From positions 6,696,001 through 6,760,000 of the forward strand of contig NZ_CP090063.1 of NCBI RefSeq assembly GCF_021391495.1: DNA of 64,000 nt, in the 5' to 3' direction. Below the pieces are notes generated by a model. That model saw nothing but the letters and a program-made list of their open reading frames with translations, ran no database searches and was not told where the DNA came from. A program made the position numbers and the translations under genes. The stretch comes from Amycolatopsis acidiphila. GTDB lineage: Bacteria; Actinomycetota; Actinomycetes; Mycobacteriales; Pseudonocardiaceae. Shown here piece by piece: positions 17,134 through 26,930 of this stretch (the first letter of the stretch is position 1; the number at the start of each line of letters is the position of its first letter).

Positions 17134-17874
17134 TTGGATTTGAACTTCCCTGCCTTCGAGGGCCCACTGGCCCAACGGGGCATCGGCGTCATCGCGCCCT
17201 TCGACCTGGCGCTGGAGCGTGAGCTCTGGCGCTGGGTGCCGATGGAGGTGTCCCTGCACCTCGCCCGCACCCCGTACGAACCGGTGCCGGTCTCGATGGA
17301 GATGGCGCAGCTGGTCAGCAACAGCGCGCACCTCGCCGCCGCGACGCGCGACGTCCTGCACGTCGAGCCCGAGGTGGTCGCCTACCTGTGCACCTCGGGC
17401 AGCTTCGTCAACGGCATCGACTACGAACGCTCGCTGACCAAGGCGATCTGCGACGCCGGCGCTCCCGACGCGGTCACCACGTCGGGCGCGCTGGCCGAGG
17501 TGCTGGACCAGCTGGACGTGCACCGCGTCTCGGTGATCACCCCCTACGACGAGGATCTGACCGGCAAGCTGCACGACTTCCTGGCCGAGATGAACGTCGA
17601 GACGCTCTCCAGCGAGCACCTCGGCCTGGGCGGGGGCATCTGGAAGGTCAGCTACCGGACCATCGCGGAGCGGATCTTCAGCGCCGACCACCCCGACGCC
17701 GAGGCGATCTTCGTCAGCTGCACGAACCTGCCGACCTACGACCTGATCGAGCCGCTGGAAGCCGCCCTCGGCAAACCGGTGCTGACCGCGAACCAGCTGA
17801 CGATGTGGGCCTGCCTCAAACGCATGGAGCTGCCGATCGTCGGGCCCGGGAAGTGGCTCAAGGACGTATCGTAG
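17134..17874 (+). CDS. Maleate cis-trans isomerase / Asp-Glu racemase-superfamily protein (copy 1)
   Basis: About 246 residues if TTG 17134 is used; GGAG lies 8 nt before it. The longer ORF from ATG 17065 is rejected because that ATG is inside the -10 hexamer. Two cysteines at the family's catalytic positions are present: YLCTSGSFVNG in the first half and FVSCTNLPTYD in the second, as in maleate isomerase. The EutA/arylmalonate-decarboxylase/maleate-isomerase group isomerises, racemises or decarboxylates small diacids. It leads an operon with a second paralogue and a GntR regulator, which argues for a role on a regulated catabolic substrate. Confidence 0.8.
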   Translation: MDLNFPAFEGPLAQRGIGVIAPFDLALERELWRWVPMEVSLHLARTPYEPVPVSMEMAQLVSNSAHLAAATRDVLHVEPEVVAYLCTSGSFVNGIDYERSLTKAICDAGAPDAVTTSGALAEVLDQLDVHRVSVITPYDEDLTGKLHDFLAEMNVETLSSEHLGLGGGIWKVSYRTIAERIFSADHPDAEAIFVSCTNLPTYDLIEPLEAALGKPVLTANQLTMWACLKRMELPIVGPGKWLKDVS

Positions 17875-17875
17875 G

Positions 17876-17887
17876 ATTGTCGACAAC
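17876..17887. promoter_or_regulatory. Variant GntR-type operator ATTGTCGACAAC (site 2)
   Basis: Ten of twelve positions match ATTGTCAACAAT, and the dyad core TTGTCGACAA is a perfect palindrome. It starts 2 nt after the stop of copy 1 and precedes the ribosome binding site of copy 2, so it may add an internal control point. Confidence 0.5.
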
Positions 17888-17909
17888 TCTACCGGAGGTG
17901 CCGCCCACC

Positions 17910-18623
17910 ATGCCGACCGTCGGTTTCATCTACCCGGATCACGCCGCCGAAGACGACTACCCGTTCGCCGAGCGGCTGCTGGGCTACCGGTTCTCGCTGC
18001 CGGTCGAGCACATCTACGGCACCGACCTGCACGCCGTGCCCGAGCTGCTCGACCTGGGCAGCGAGAAGCGGCTGGCCGAGGGCGCCACGCTGCTGGCGAA
18101 GCACGAGCCCGACGCGGTGGTGTGGGCCTGCACCAGCGGCAGCTTCGTCTACCGGTGGGACGGCGCGCACGAGCAGGTCGCGAAGCTGGCGGCCGCCGCG
18201 GGCAAGCCGGCGTCGAGCACGTCGTTCGCCTTCGTGCGGGCGGCGCAGAAGCTCGGGCTCGAGCGGGTCGCGGTCGCGGCGAGCTACCCGGACGACGTGG
18301 CGAAGCTGTTCGTCGAGTTCCTGGGCAACGGCGGCATCGAGATCGTCGCGATGTCGAGCGAGGGAATCGACACCGCCGCCGAGGTCGGCAGGCTCTCGCC
18401 GGAGGCCGTCGTCGAGCTCGCGGTGGGCCACGACCACCCGTACGCGGACGCGGTGCTCATCCCGGACACGGCGATGCGCACACTGGGCGTGATCAACACG
18501 ATCGAGGAGCGGCTCGGCAAGCCGGTGCTGACGGCCAACCAGGTGACCATCTGGGAGGGCCTGCGGCTCGTGGGCGAACTGCCCGAGTCCGACGAACTGG
18601 GGGCGTTGTTCCGATGCCATTAG
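17910..18623 (+). CDS. Maleate isomerase/AMDase-family protein (copy 2), one catalytic Cys replaced
   Basis: A 237-residue paralogue of the preceding gene, starting at ATG 17910 after CCGGAGGTG. The first active-site cysteine is kept (VWACTSGSFVYR), but where copy 1 has SCTNLPT this copy has LIPDTAMRTLG, so the second cysteine is replaced (Cys to Asp by alignment of the two copies). Maleate isomerase needs two cysteines; arylmalonate decarboxylase-type members work with one. Copy 2 may therefore catalyse a different step, or form a partner subunit of copy 1. Its last ten bases overlap the GntR gene. Confidence 0.8.
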   Translation: MPTVGFIYPDHAAEDDYPFAERLLGYRFSLPVEHIYGTDLHAVPELLDLGSEKRLAEGATLLAKHEPDAVVWACTSGSFVYRWDGAHEQVAKLAAAAGKPASSTSFAFVRAAQKLGLERVAVAASYPDDVAKLFVEFLGNGGIEIVAMSSEGIDTAAEVGRLSPEAVVELAVGHDHPYADAVLIPDTAMRTLGVINTIEERLGKPVLTANQVTIWEGLRLVGELPESDELGALFRCH

Positions 18624-19288
18624 CCGAGATAGAACCGGTCAGCCGGGAGTCGACCGCCGCGATCATCGCGCGGCAGCTGCGCGAGGCGATCATGAACGGG
18701 TCGCTGCCGCCGGGCGCGCAGCTGGGCGAGACCGAGCTGGCCGGGCAGTTCCAGGTGTCACGCGGGCCGCTGCGCGAGGCGATGCAGCGGCTGGTGTCGG
18801 AGGGGTTGCTGCGCAGCGAGCGGCACCGCGGGCTGTTCGTGATCGACCTCGAGCCCGAGGACATCCACGACATCTACTCGGCACGGCTGGCCATCGAGCG
18901 CGCGGCGGTGATCCGGATCGTGCACGGCCCGTCCCGCGACGAGGCGGCGGACCTGCTGGCGAAGGCGGTGCGCGAGATGGCGGCGGCGACTTCGACCGAG
19001 GACTGGGCCGCGGTGTCGGAGGCGGACACGCGGTTCCACGAGGTGCTGGTGTCGGCGTCGGGGAGCAAGCGGCTGGTGCGGATGTCGCGGACGCTGCTGA
19101 TCGAGACGCGCATGTGCCTCTCCGCCCTGCGGCTGACCTACGCGAGCGACGAGGAGCGCGTGACCGAGCACGAGCACATCACGGCCGCCCTCCGCGACGG
19201 CGACCAGGACACGGCGCTGTCGCTGCTGGAGGCCCACATGGAGGACGCCGTCCAGCGGCTGGCCCCGGGGACGAGCCTGTTCGCGTAA
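18614..19288 (+). CDS. GntR-family transcriptional regulator (FadR/FCD type)
   Basis: A 224-residue protein from ATG 18614. N-terminal winged helix: IIARQLREAIMNGSLPPGAQLGETELA, then FQVSRGPLREAMQRLVSEGLL. The remainder is an all-helical FCD domain with the metal/ligand pattern Asp in SEADTRFHEVLV and His in VTEHEHITAALRDGD. FCD regulators bind carboxylic acids and release DNA. It is the third gene of the operon that carries ATTGTCAACAAT in its promoter, so autoregulation and control of the amidase operon and of the ALDH/aminotransferase locus are proposed. Confidence 0.88.
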   Translation: MPLAEIEPVSRESTAAIIARQLREAIMNGSLPPGAQLGETELAGQFQVSRGPLREAMQRLVSEGLLRSERHRGLFVIDLEPEDIHDIYSARLAIERAAVIRIVHGPSRDEAADLLAKAVREMAAATSTEDWAAVSEADTRFHEVLVSASGSKRLVRMSRTLLIETRMCLSALRLTYASDEERVTEHEHITAALRDGDQDTALSLLEAHMEDAVQRLAPGTSLFA

Positions 19289-19318
19289 CGCGAGGAGGGC
19301 AGTTGTCGATCTTGGATC

Positions 19319-20001
19319 GTGCGCGAACTGTGGTTTCTCGTGGTCGTCGGCGTGCTGGCCGGCTGTTCCGGCGCGCCTGCCGCGCAGGCTCCGGCACCCG
19401 CCCCGGCTCCCGTCACGTCGTCGGCCGCGCAGGTGACCGACCAGCAGCGGGTCCTGCAGGCGATGCTCACGTCGGACGAAGCGGACAAGTACGATCTCGA
19501 CTCCGCCGGGGGCACGACCCGATCCTCAAGACCGAAACCACGTCGGTCTCGCTGGGCCGCCCATGCGAACGACACCTGGCTTCGGACGCCGCGATCTCCG
19601 CCGCCGCGCACGTCAAGTGGGACACCAGTGACCGCGATCCGTATCTGGTAGTGGACCAGGTGCTGGCCCACTACCACGGCACGACCGGAGCAGCCGTCGT
19701 GCAGGAGGCGGAGCAGGCTCTCCCCTGCCGGGACGAGGTGTACAAGGGCTCACCGCTCATGCGTTTCACCGGGCAGGTCCAGCTGCCCCAGGCACCCGGT
19801 GTCGAACGCCAGATCGCCTACTGCGAGGACGATCTCCAGCTCCGGATCCGCGACTGCTACCTCTTCGCCGGACGCGGAGAGTTCGCCATGCAGGTCGACT
19901 TCAACGTCGTCGCATCGAGCTTCGACGACGCCGCGGACCTTCTGTCCCAGCGGCTGCCCACCTTGGTGCCCGCGCTGGAGACCGTCCTGACGCGCGCCTA
20001 A
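19319..20001 (+). pseudogene. Frameshifted secreted lipoprotein gene
   Basis: A GTG start at 19319 opens a signal peptide with lipobox LAGC (RELWFLVVVGVLAGCSG) followed by an Ala/Pro-rich linker and QVTDQQRVLQAMLTSDEADKYDLDSAGG. The frame then derails, while the next frame continues sensibly (HDPILKTETTSVSLGRPC ... DCYLFAGRGEFAMQVDF) to TAA at 20001. One G is missing from the five-G run at 19508-19512; six Gs would restore A-G-G-H-D-P. The intact product would be about 227 residues with several cysteines in its C-terminal domain. Function unknown. A sequencing error or a length-variable G run are the alternatives to true decay. Confidence 0.78.
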
Positions 20002-23000
20002 TCCTCCGGTGTGGTGTGGCGGTCGAACAGGGTGCCCAGCACCGTGGCCGAAGTCGCCGAGCCGAGGGCGATCGTCCAGCCCACCGGGCCCAGGGGGGTG
20101 CAGCCGAAGAACCGCGACACCCCCGGCGTCTGGATCACCAGCGCCAGTGCGGCGGCCGAACCCAGCGAAGCGGCCAGAGTGGACCGGTCGACGCCGCCCG
20201 TGACGAGGGTCTGGCCCAGCTGCGTGCCGACCAGGCTCGCCAGCGCCACGGTGCTCGCCCGCCGCCCGCGGCCGGTGAAGCGCGCCAGCGTCCACGCCGT
20301 CGTCGCGCCGAGGGTGGTCACCCCGGCGCGCACCCCGATGTCACGCTGCAATGCCTTCCCCAGCGAGCTTTCCGGCCCCTCGCTCAGCAGGTCCGCGTCA
20401 CCCTCGGGTGGCCGGCGCAACGCGATCGCCAACGCCGGCGCCAGATCCGTGAGCAGGTTGACCAGCAACAGCTGCCGCGCGGTCAACGGCGAGCGCCCCG
20501 TCAGCACCGCACCCAGCACGCTGAACGCGATCTCCCCAAGGTTGCCGCCGAGCAGGATCGCCAGCGCTTCCCGCACCGACGCCCACATCGCCCGTCCCTC
20601 GACGAGCGCGGCGATGATCGTCTCCAGCCGGTCGTCGGTGACCACCAGGTCCGCGGCGGCCTTCGCGGCGGGCGTGCCGTGTTCGCCGAGCGCGATGCCG
20701 ACGTCGGCGAGCCGGATCGCCGGTGCGTCGTTCGCTCCGTCCCCGGTCATCGCCACGGTGCGCCCGAGCCGCTGGTACGCCTTGATGATCCGCACCTTCT
20801 GCACCGGGCTGCACCGGGCGATCACGTCGACCGAGCGCAGTGTCTCCGCCAGCTGGTCCTCGTCCAGCTCGTCGATCTGCGCCCCGGTCACGACGTGCAG
20901 GTCGGCACCGTCCTCGGCGACCTCGCTCGCGATGGCCTCACCGGTGTCGGGGTGGTCGCCGGTGATCATCACGATCTGCACGCCCGCCGCCCGCAGCTGC
21001 GCCGCCGCGGGCGCCGCGCTGCCACGCACGGGATCCGCGATCGCGACGAAGCCACAGAACTCGAGGTCGCTCACCGCGTCCTCGTCTATTGTGGACTGAT
21101 CCACGGCGCGCTCGGCCACGGCGAGCACCCGCTGTCCCGCCTGGGCCAGCTTCTTCATCCGCCCGAGCATCTTATTGCGCGCCGCCTTGTCCAGCGAGCA
21201 CTTCGGCAGCACCGACTCCGGCGCTCCCTTCACGCACAGCACCACGCCGCCGTCCGACCGCCCGAGCACCGCGTGATACCCGCGCGACGGCTCGAACGGC
21301 ACCGAGTCCAGCGGCTCCCACGGACCCGGGTCCGCGTGTGCGGCGCCCGCGAGCACGGCACGATCGGTCGCATGGGCCAGCTCCGCGGGGTCGTCCGCGT
21401 GCGGCGTCGCGCGGACCGCCACCGCGAGCACCTTCCGCAGCGCCGGCGTCAGCTCGTGCACGCGGCGCCGGGTGCGCCCGTTGTCGATCTCGTTGACCGT
21501 CAGCTTTCCTTCGGTGAGCGTGCCGGTCTTGTCGAAGCACAGCACGTCCACCCGGCCCAGCGCCTCGATGCTGCGCGGGTTCCGCACGAGCGCGTTGTGC
21601 TCGGCCAGCCGGCGCGCGGCCGCCAGCTGGGCCGCGTTCACCAGGAACGGCAGGCCCTCCGGCACCGAGGCGACGGCGAGGTTCACCGCCGCGGACATGC
21701 TCTCCCGCAACGGGATCCCGCGCACCAGACCCGCGCCGGCCACCGCGACCGCCGAGCCGAGCGCCGCCGGCATGCTCTTGCGGGTCAGCTCCGCGAGCCG
21801 GGTCTCCACCCCCGTCGTCGGCGCGTTCTCGCGGGCCAGGGCCATGCTGCGTCCGGCTTCGGTGTCCGACCCGGTCGCCACGACGACGGCCGTCGCCTGC
21901 CCGGCCGCGACCGTCGTGCCCTCGTAGAGCATCGACGTGCGATCGGCGACGTCCGCGGCGACCACGGGCGTCGGGGTTTTGGCCACGGGTAAGGATTCCC
22001 CGGTCAAGGACGACTCGTCCATCTCCAGTCCGTCGGCGGCGAGCAGGCGGCAGTCGGCCGGCACGACGTCACCGGAGTCGAGCACGACGACGTCGCCGCG
22101 CACCAGTTCGTCGGCGCTCAGCGTGCGTTCCTCGCCGTCCCGCAGCACGGTCGCCGTGGTCGCCGAGCGGCTGAGCAGCTCGGCCAGCTGCCGTTCGGTA
22201 CGCACCTGCTGGATGCTGCCCACGAGCGCGGAAAGCGCTGTCACGCCGCCGACCAGCACGGCGTCGGACGGCGACCCGACCGACGCCGAAAGCGCCGCAC
22301 CGCCCAGCAGCACCGGCGTCAGCGGGTTCGACAGCTCGGCGAGGAAAGCGCTCGCCAGGCTCGTACCGCCTTCCGCCGCAACGCCTTCCGCCCGGCTCCG
22401 AGCCTCCGAAGTGGACAGTCCCCCGTTGTCACTTGCCAACCGCTCCAGAACGACGTCCACCGGCATCAGGTGCCACGGCGCCAGCGCGGAGGTCAGGGAC
22501 GGCGGGTGCAACCGCCGCGCCCGCCGGTGCGCGTTCGCCAGCGCGATCGCGGCGCCCGCGTTCACCGCCCGCAGGCTTCGCGTGGCCGGGCTGGTGCGGC
22601 CCGTCTGCAGCGCGCTCACCGCGGCCACCCCGGTGGCGCCGCCGGCGAGCCGGATGCTGTCGCGGTTGATCTCACGGGCGGCGGACACGGCCTCGATCAG
22701 CAGGCCCGCGACGGAGAGGTCCTCGCCGACGAGCAGATGCGCGCCCCACGGCGGCGCCTCGCCGGACTGGTGCACACCGACGCCGCAGTCGGCGGCACCG
22801 AGCGCGTGGCGGTCACCCGACACCAGCAGCACGACATGCCCTTCGGCCTGCAGGTCCCGCACCGACGCGACGAGCCGCGTGCCCCCGGGAACAGCGCGGT
22901 CGGCGTCGAAGGACGGCTCGTCGCCGTTCGCGCTGATCACCGGCAGGTTCGCCCGCCGGGCGGCGGCGACGAGCGTGCCGATGCCGGGCGGCGTCTCCCG

Positions 23001-24284
23001 TCGCAGCCCGAGGACGGCCTGCGGCTCGTCGTCACGCAGGAGGCCCAGCACGGTGCTCGCGCCCCGGCGCAGCAGTTCCTCGCTCTCCGGGATGGGCTTC
23101 TCCAGCGGGCCGAGCCGCCAGCCGTCGCCCTGCTGGACCTCGTGCGGCCGCTTGGGGTCGAACAGCCGCCACACCCGGTCCACGACCTCTTCGGAGTCGC
23201 TGCCGGACAGCGGGATCAGTTCGTTCGGCGTCATGTGACCGGTGTCCAGCGCGCCTTCGTCGACCACGACCGCGTCGATCGCGTCCAGGCGCCGCAACAC
23301 AGACCGGTCCATCACGAGGGCGCCGTGGCGCGCCAGCACCCGCCCGAGGTGCGCGCCGAAGGCCGCACGCCCCGCCTCCGCCGCCTTGGGCAGCGACGCG
23401 AGCCCGATGCCCGCGGCCCGGCGCGGTCCGAACGGCAGCATCACGGCCGCCGCCGCGGCGCCCGCGGCGAGCACCTTGCGCTCGTAGCTCTCCACCGGAC
23501 CGTCCGGCACCGGCCGCGGCCGCTCGACGACGACCGGGTCGGCGGCGGCGTCCGCCGGCCCCTTGATCAGCTTGTCCTCGGCCGCGCACCAGGCCTTCGA
23601 ATACGCACGCGCTTCGCGCCACTGCTCGACGCGCTGAGCGGCGTCCAGCAGCGTGCCCTCGCCACCGGCCGCGAGCCCGTGGCCGAGCGCGGCCGCGATC
23701 GAGGTCGCGGAGTCCGCGCGCTCCGCGCTGCCCGCCCGCCGGGCGGCCAGTTCGCGTAGCTTCGGGTGCAGGTCGATGATGCCGGGAAGCGCTGCCAGCT
23801 CGGTCGGCAGCGGCGCCCACGGGGCGAGCCTGGTGATCGCGGACAGCCCGAGTCCGACGGCGTTCACCGCCAGGGTGGGCAGAAGCCGCGTGCCGCGCAC
23901 ACCGTCGGCCGGGTGGTGCAGCTCGTCCTCGGCGGCCTGTTCTTCCTCCGTGCCCGGCTCGGCCTCGGCCCGCTCGACGATGCGCACCAACTCGTCCGTG
24001 CGGGGCGCCGGATCGTCCACGCCGATGATCACCCGCGAGGACGGCGCGTTCACCCGGGCCCAGCGCACGCCCTGGTGCTTCTCGAGCTCATGCTCGATGC
24101 GGCGGGCGACGCGTTCGCCGCCCGCCCCGTGCACCCCGTGTGCTTCGATGTGCAGCCGTCCCGGGCAGGACCAGACCTGTCGCCGCTGCCGTCCCGCCAG
24201 GATCCCGGTGAGACCGCGGACGGTGCCCGCGATCGCACCGGCGGTGGACAGTGGCCCCGGCACGCGGACGCCGAGCAGCTGCAT
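19998..24284 (-). CDS. Giant cation-translocating P-type ATPase (CtpI/CtpH-like) with degenerate N-terminal half
   Basis: A 1428-residue membrane pump. The C-terminal 800 residues hold every P-type signature: TGES near 763, PEGLP near 875, phosphorylation site DKTGTLTEG near 918, KGAPE near 1019, TGD near 1109, GDGANDAPA near 1181. PEGL and overall order fit P2-type pumps. The first 600 residues look like a second ATPase that lost its catalysis: DAVVVDEGALDTG (near 339-349) aligns with DVLCFDKTGTLTEG, and LLVSGDRHALGAADCGVGV (near 487-504) with the GDGxNDAPA region. An HMA-like fold without CxxC opens the protein. The ion is unknown. Stops overlap the convergent lipoprotein pseudogene. Confidence 0.88.
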   Translation of the reverse strand: MQLLGVRVPGPLSTAGAIAGTVRGLTGILAGRQRRQVWSCPGRLHIEAHGVHGAGGERVARRIEHELEKHQGVRWARVNAPSSRVIIGVDDPAPRTDELVRIVERAEAEPGTEEEQAAEDELHHPADGVRGTRLLPTLAVNAVGLGLSAITRLAPWAPLPTELAALPGIIDLHPKLRELAARRAGSAERADSATSIAAALGHGLAAGGEGTLLDAAQRVEQWREARAYSKAWCAAEDKLIKGPADAAADPVVVERPRPVPDGPVESYERKVLAAGAAAAAVMLPFGPRRAAGIGLASLPKAAEAGRAAFGAHLGRVLARHGALVMDRSVLRRLDAIDAVVVDEGALDTGHMTPNELIPLSGSDSEEVVDRVWRLFDPKRPHEVQQGDGWRLGPLEKPIPESEELLRRGASTVLGLLRDDEPQAVLGLRRETPPGIGTLVAAARRANLPVISANGDEPSFDADRAVPGGTRLVASVRDLQAEGHVVLLVSGDRHALGAADCGVGVHQSGEAPPWGAHLLVGEDLSVAGLLIEAVSAAREINRDSIRLAGGATGVAAVSALQTGRTSPATRSLRAVNAGAAIALANAHRRARRLHPPSLTSALAPWHLMPVDVVLERLASDNGGLSTSEARSRAEGVAAEGGTSLASAFLAELSNPLTPVLLGGAALSASVGSPSDAVLVGGVTALSALVGSIQQVRTERQLAELLSRSATTATVLRDGEERTLSADELVRGDVVVLDSGDVVPADCRLLAADGLEMDESSLTGESLPVAKTPTPVVAADVADRTSMLYEGTTVAAGQATAVVVATGSDTEAGRSMALARENAPTTGVETRLAELTRKSMPAALGSAVAVAGAGLVRGIPLRESMSAAVNLAVASVPEGLPFLVNAAQLAAARRLAEHNALVRNPRSIEALGRVDVLCFDKTGTLTEGKLTVNEIDNGRTRRRVHELTPALRKVLAVAVRATPHADDPAELAHATDRAVLAGAAHADPGPWEPLDSVPFEPSRGYHAVLGRSDGGVVLCVKGAPESVLPKCSLDKAARNKMLGRMKKLAQAGQRVLAVAERAVDQSTIDEDAVSDLEFCGFVAIADPVRGSAAPAAAQLRAAGVQIVMITGDHPDTGEAIASEVAEDGADLHVVTGAQIDELDEDQLAETLRSVDVIARCSPVQKVRIIKAYQRLGRTVAMTGDGANDAPAIRLADVGIALGEHGTPAAKAAADLVVTDDRLETIIAALVEGRAMWASVREALAILLGGNLGEIAFSVLGAVLTGRSPLTARQLLLVNLLTDLAPALAIALRRPPEGDADLLSEGPESSLGKALQRDIGVRAGVTTLGATTAWTLARFTGRGRRASTVALASLVGTQLGQTLVTGGVDRSTLAASLGSAAALALVIQTPGVSRFFGCTPLGPVGWTIALGSATSATVLGTLFDRHTTPED

Positions 24285-24290
24285 GTAGAC

Positions 24291-24307
24291 CTCCCTCTCC
24301 GAGGGAG
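24291..24307 (-). promoter_or_regulatory. Hairpin covering the ribosome binding site of the P-type ATPase gene
   Basis: CTCCCTC and GAGGGAG flank a 3-nt loop. On the minus-strand mRNA the second arm is the Shine-Dalgarno sequence (GAGGGAGG) 6 nt before the ATG at 24284, so a 7-bp stem would hide it. This suggests translational restraint of a costly pump. Confidence 0.5.
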
Positions 24308-24336
24308 AAGGTGCCCACTTTCGGCCGGAAGTATGC

Positions 24337-25388
<1,052 letters not shown>

Positions 25389-25392
<4 letters not shown>

Positions 25393-26843
25393 AGGGCGAC
25401 CGCCACGTACTTGACCTCCAGGAACTCGTCGATGCCCACACTGCCGCCTTCGCGGCCGAGGCCCGACTGCTTCACCCCGCCGAACGGCGCGGCCGGGTTG
25501 GAGACTATCCCCTGGTTGAGCCCGATCATCCCGGCGTCGAGGTTCTCCGACACCCGCAGGGCGCGCTTGAGGTCGTTCGTGAACACGTAGCTGACCAGGC
25601 CGTACTCGGTGTCGTTCGCCGCGGCGACCGCCTCCTCCTCGGTGTCGAACACCGAGATCGGCGCCACCGGCCCGAAGATCTCCTCGGTCGCCATCCGCGC
25701 GTCGCGCGGCACGTCGACGAGCACCGTGGCCTGGTAGAAGTTGCCCGGCCCGTCCACCGTCGCACCACCGGTGAGCACCTTCGCGCCCCGGTCGGCCGCG
25801 TCGCGCACCAGCTCGGTCACCTTGGCCACCGCGTCGGTGTCGATCAGCGGGCCGACCACGACGCCGGGCTCGGTGCCGCGGCCCATGGGCAGCGCGGACA
25901 TCCGCTCGGTCAGCCGCCGGGCGAACTCGTCCGCGACGCCGCGCTGCACGTAGAAGCGGTTGGCCGCGGTGCACGCCTCGCCGATGTTGCGCATCTTCGC
26001 CTGCATCGCGCCCTCGATCGCCGCGTCGAGGTCGGCGTCGTCGAACACCAGGAACGGCGCGTTGCCGCCGAGCTCCATCGACGTCCGCAGCACCTTGTCC
26101 GCGCACTGTTCCAGCAGCTTGCGGCCGACCGCGGTGGAGCCGGTGAACGACAGCTTGCGTGCGCGACCGTCCTTGATCAGCGGTTCCATCACGCCGCCGG
26201 GGTCGGTGGTGGTGACGACGTTGAGCACCCCGGCGGGCAGCCCGGCCTCGGTGAGGATCGCGGCGAGCGCCAGCATCGAGAGCGGGGTCTGCTCGGCGGG
26301 CTTGATCACCATCGTGCAGCCGGCGGCGATCGCCGGGCCGATCTTGCGCCCGCCCATGGCCATCGGGAAGTTCCACGGCGTGATCAGCAGGGTCGGGCCG
26401 ACCGGCTGCTTGGTGACCAGGAACCGGCCGGCGCCGTTGGGCGCGACCTGGTAGCCGCCGTCGATGCGCACGGCCTCCTCGGAGAACCAGCGGAAGAACT
26501 CGGCGGCGTAGGCGATCTCGCCCTTCGCCTCGGCGAGCGGCTTGCCCATCTCGAGCGTCATCAGGAGACCGAGCTCCTCGGTGCGCGCGTTGAGCAGTTC
26601 GTAGGCGCGGCGCAGGATCTCGCTGCGCTCACGTGGCGCGGTGCGGGCCCACTCGGCCTGCGCGGCGACGGCGGCGTCGAGCGCGGCCTTGCCGTCCTCG
26701 GGCGTCGCGTCGGCGACCTCGCACAGCTTCTCGCCGGTGGCCGGATCCTCGACGGCGAAGGTGCGCCCGCCGGCGGCCGGCACCCACTTGCCACCGATGA
26801 ACAGCTCCTTGGCCACGGCCTCGACCACACCGGTCTCGCTCAC
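25389..26843 (-). CDS. NAD(P)-dependent aldehyde dehydrogenase, succinate-semialdehyde dehydrogenase-like
   Basis: A 484-residue ALDH. GTG 26843 is preferred to ATG 26864 because GGAGGC lies 5 nt before it. Signatures: LLITPWNFPMAMGGRKIGPAIAAG, KPAEQTPLSMLAL, FTGSTAVGRKLLEQ, catalytic Glu in MELGGNAPF, catalytic Cys in NIGEACTAANRFYV and EEIFGPVAPISVF. Overall it is closest to the GabD group, which oxidises succinate semialdehyde to succinate. Divergent from an omega-aminotransferase, as in GABA-type amino acid catabolism; the actual semialdehyde is inferred. Confidence 0.87.
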
Positions 26844-26863
26844 ATCCGCCTCCGTGTCTCTCA

Positions 26864-26892
26864 TTGCACCACTTCACCGGTCATGCTATGCA
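26864..26892 (+). promoter_or_regulatory. Weak candidate promoter for the aminotransferase gene
   Basis: TTGCAC (26864-26869), 17-nt spacer, TATGCA (26887-26892), immediately followed by the ATTGTCAACAAT operator. Both hexamers deviate from consensus, so the call rests mainly on spacing and position. Confidence 0.35.
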
Positions 26893-26893
26893 T

Positions 26894-26905
26894 ATTGTCA
26901 ACAAT
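26894..26905. promoter_or_regulatory. GntR-type operator ATTGTCAACAAT (site 3)
   Basis: Exact copy of the 12-bp palindrome at 17068, in the 87-nt gap between the divergent aldehyde dehydrogenase and aminotransferase genes. It lies just downstream of the candidate rightward -10, a position suited to repression. Confidence 0.72.
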
Positions 26906-26930
26906 CTACAACCGCGCTAGGAGTAGCTTC

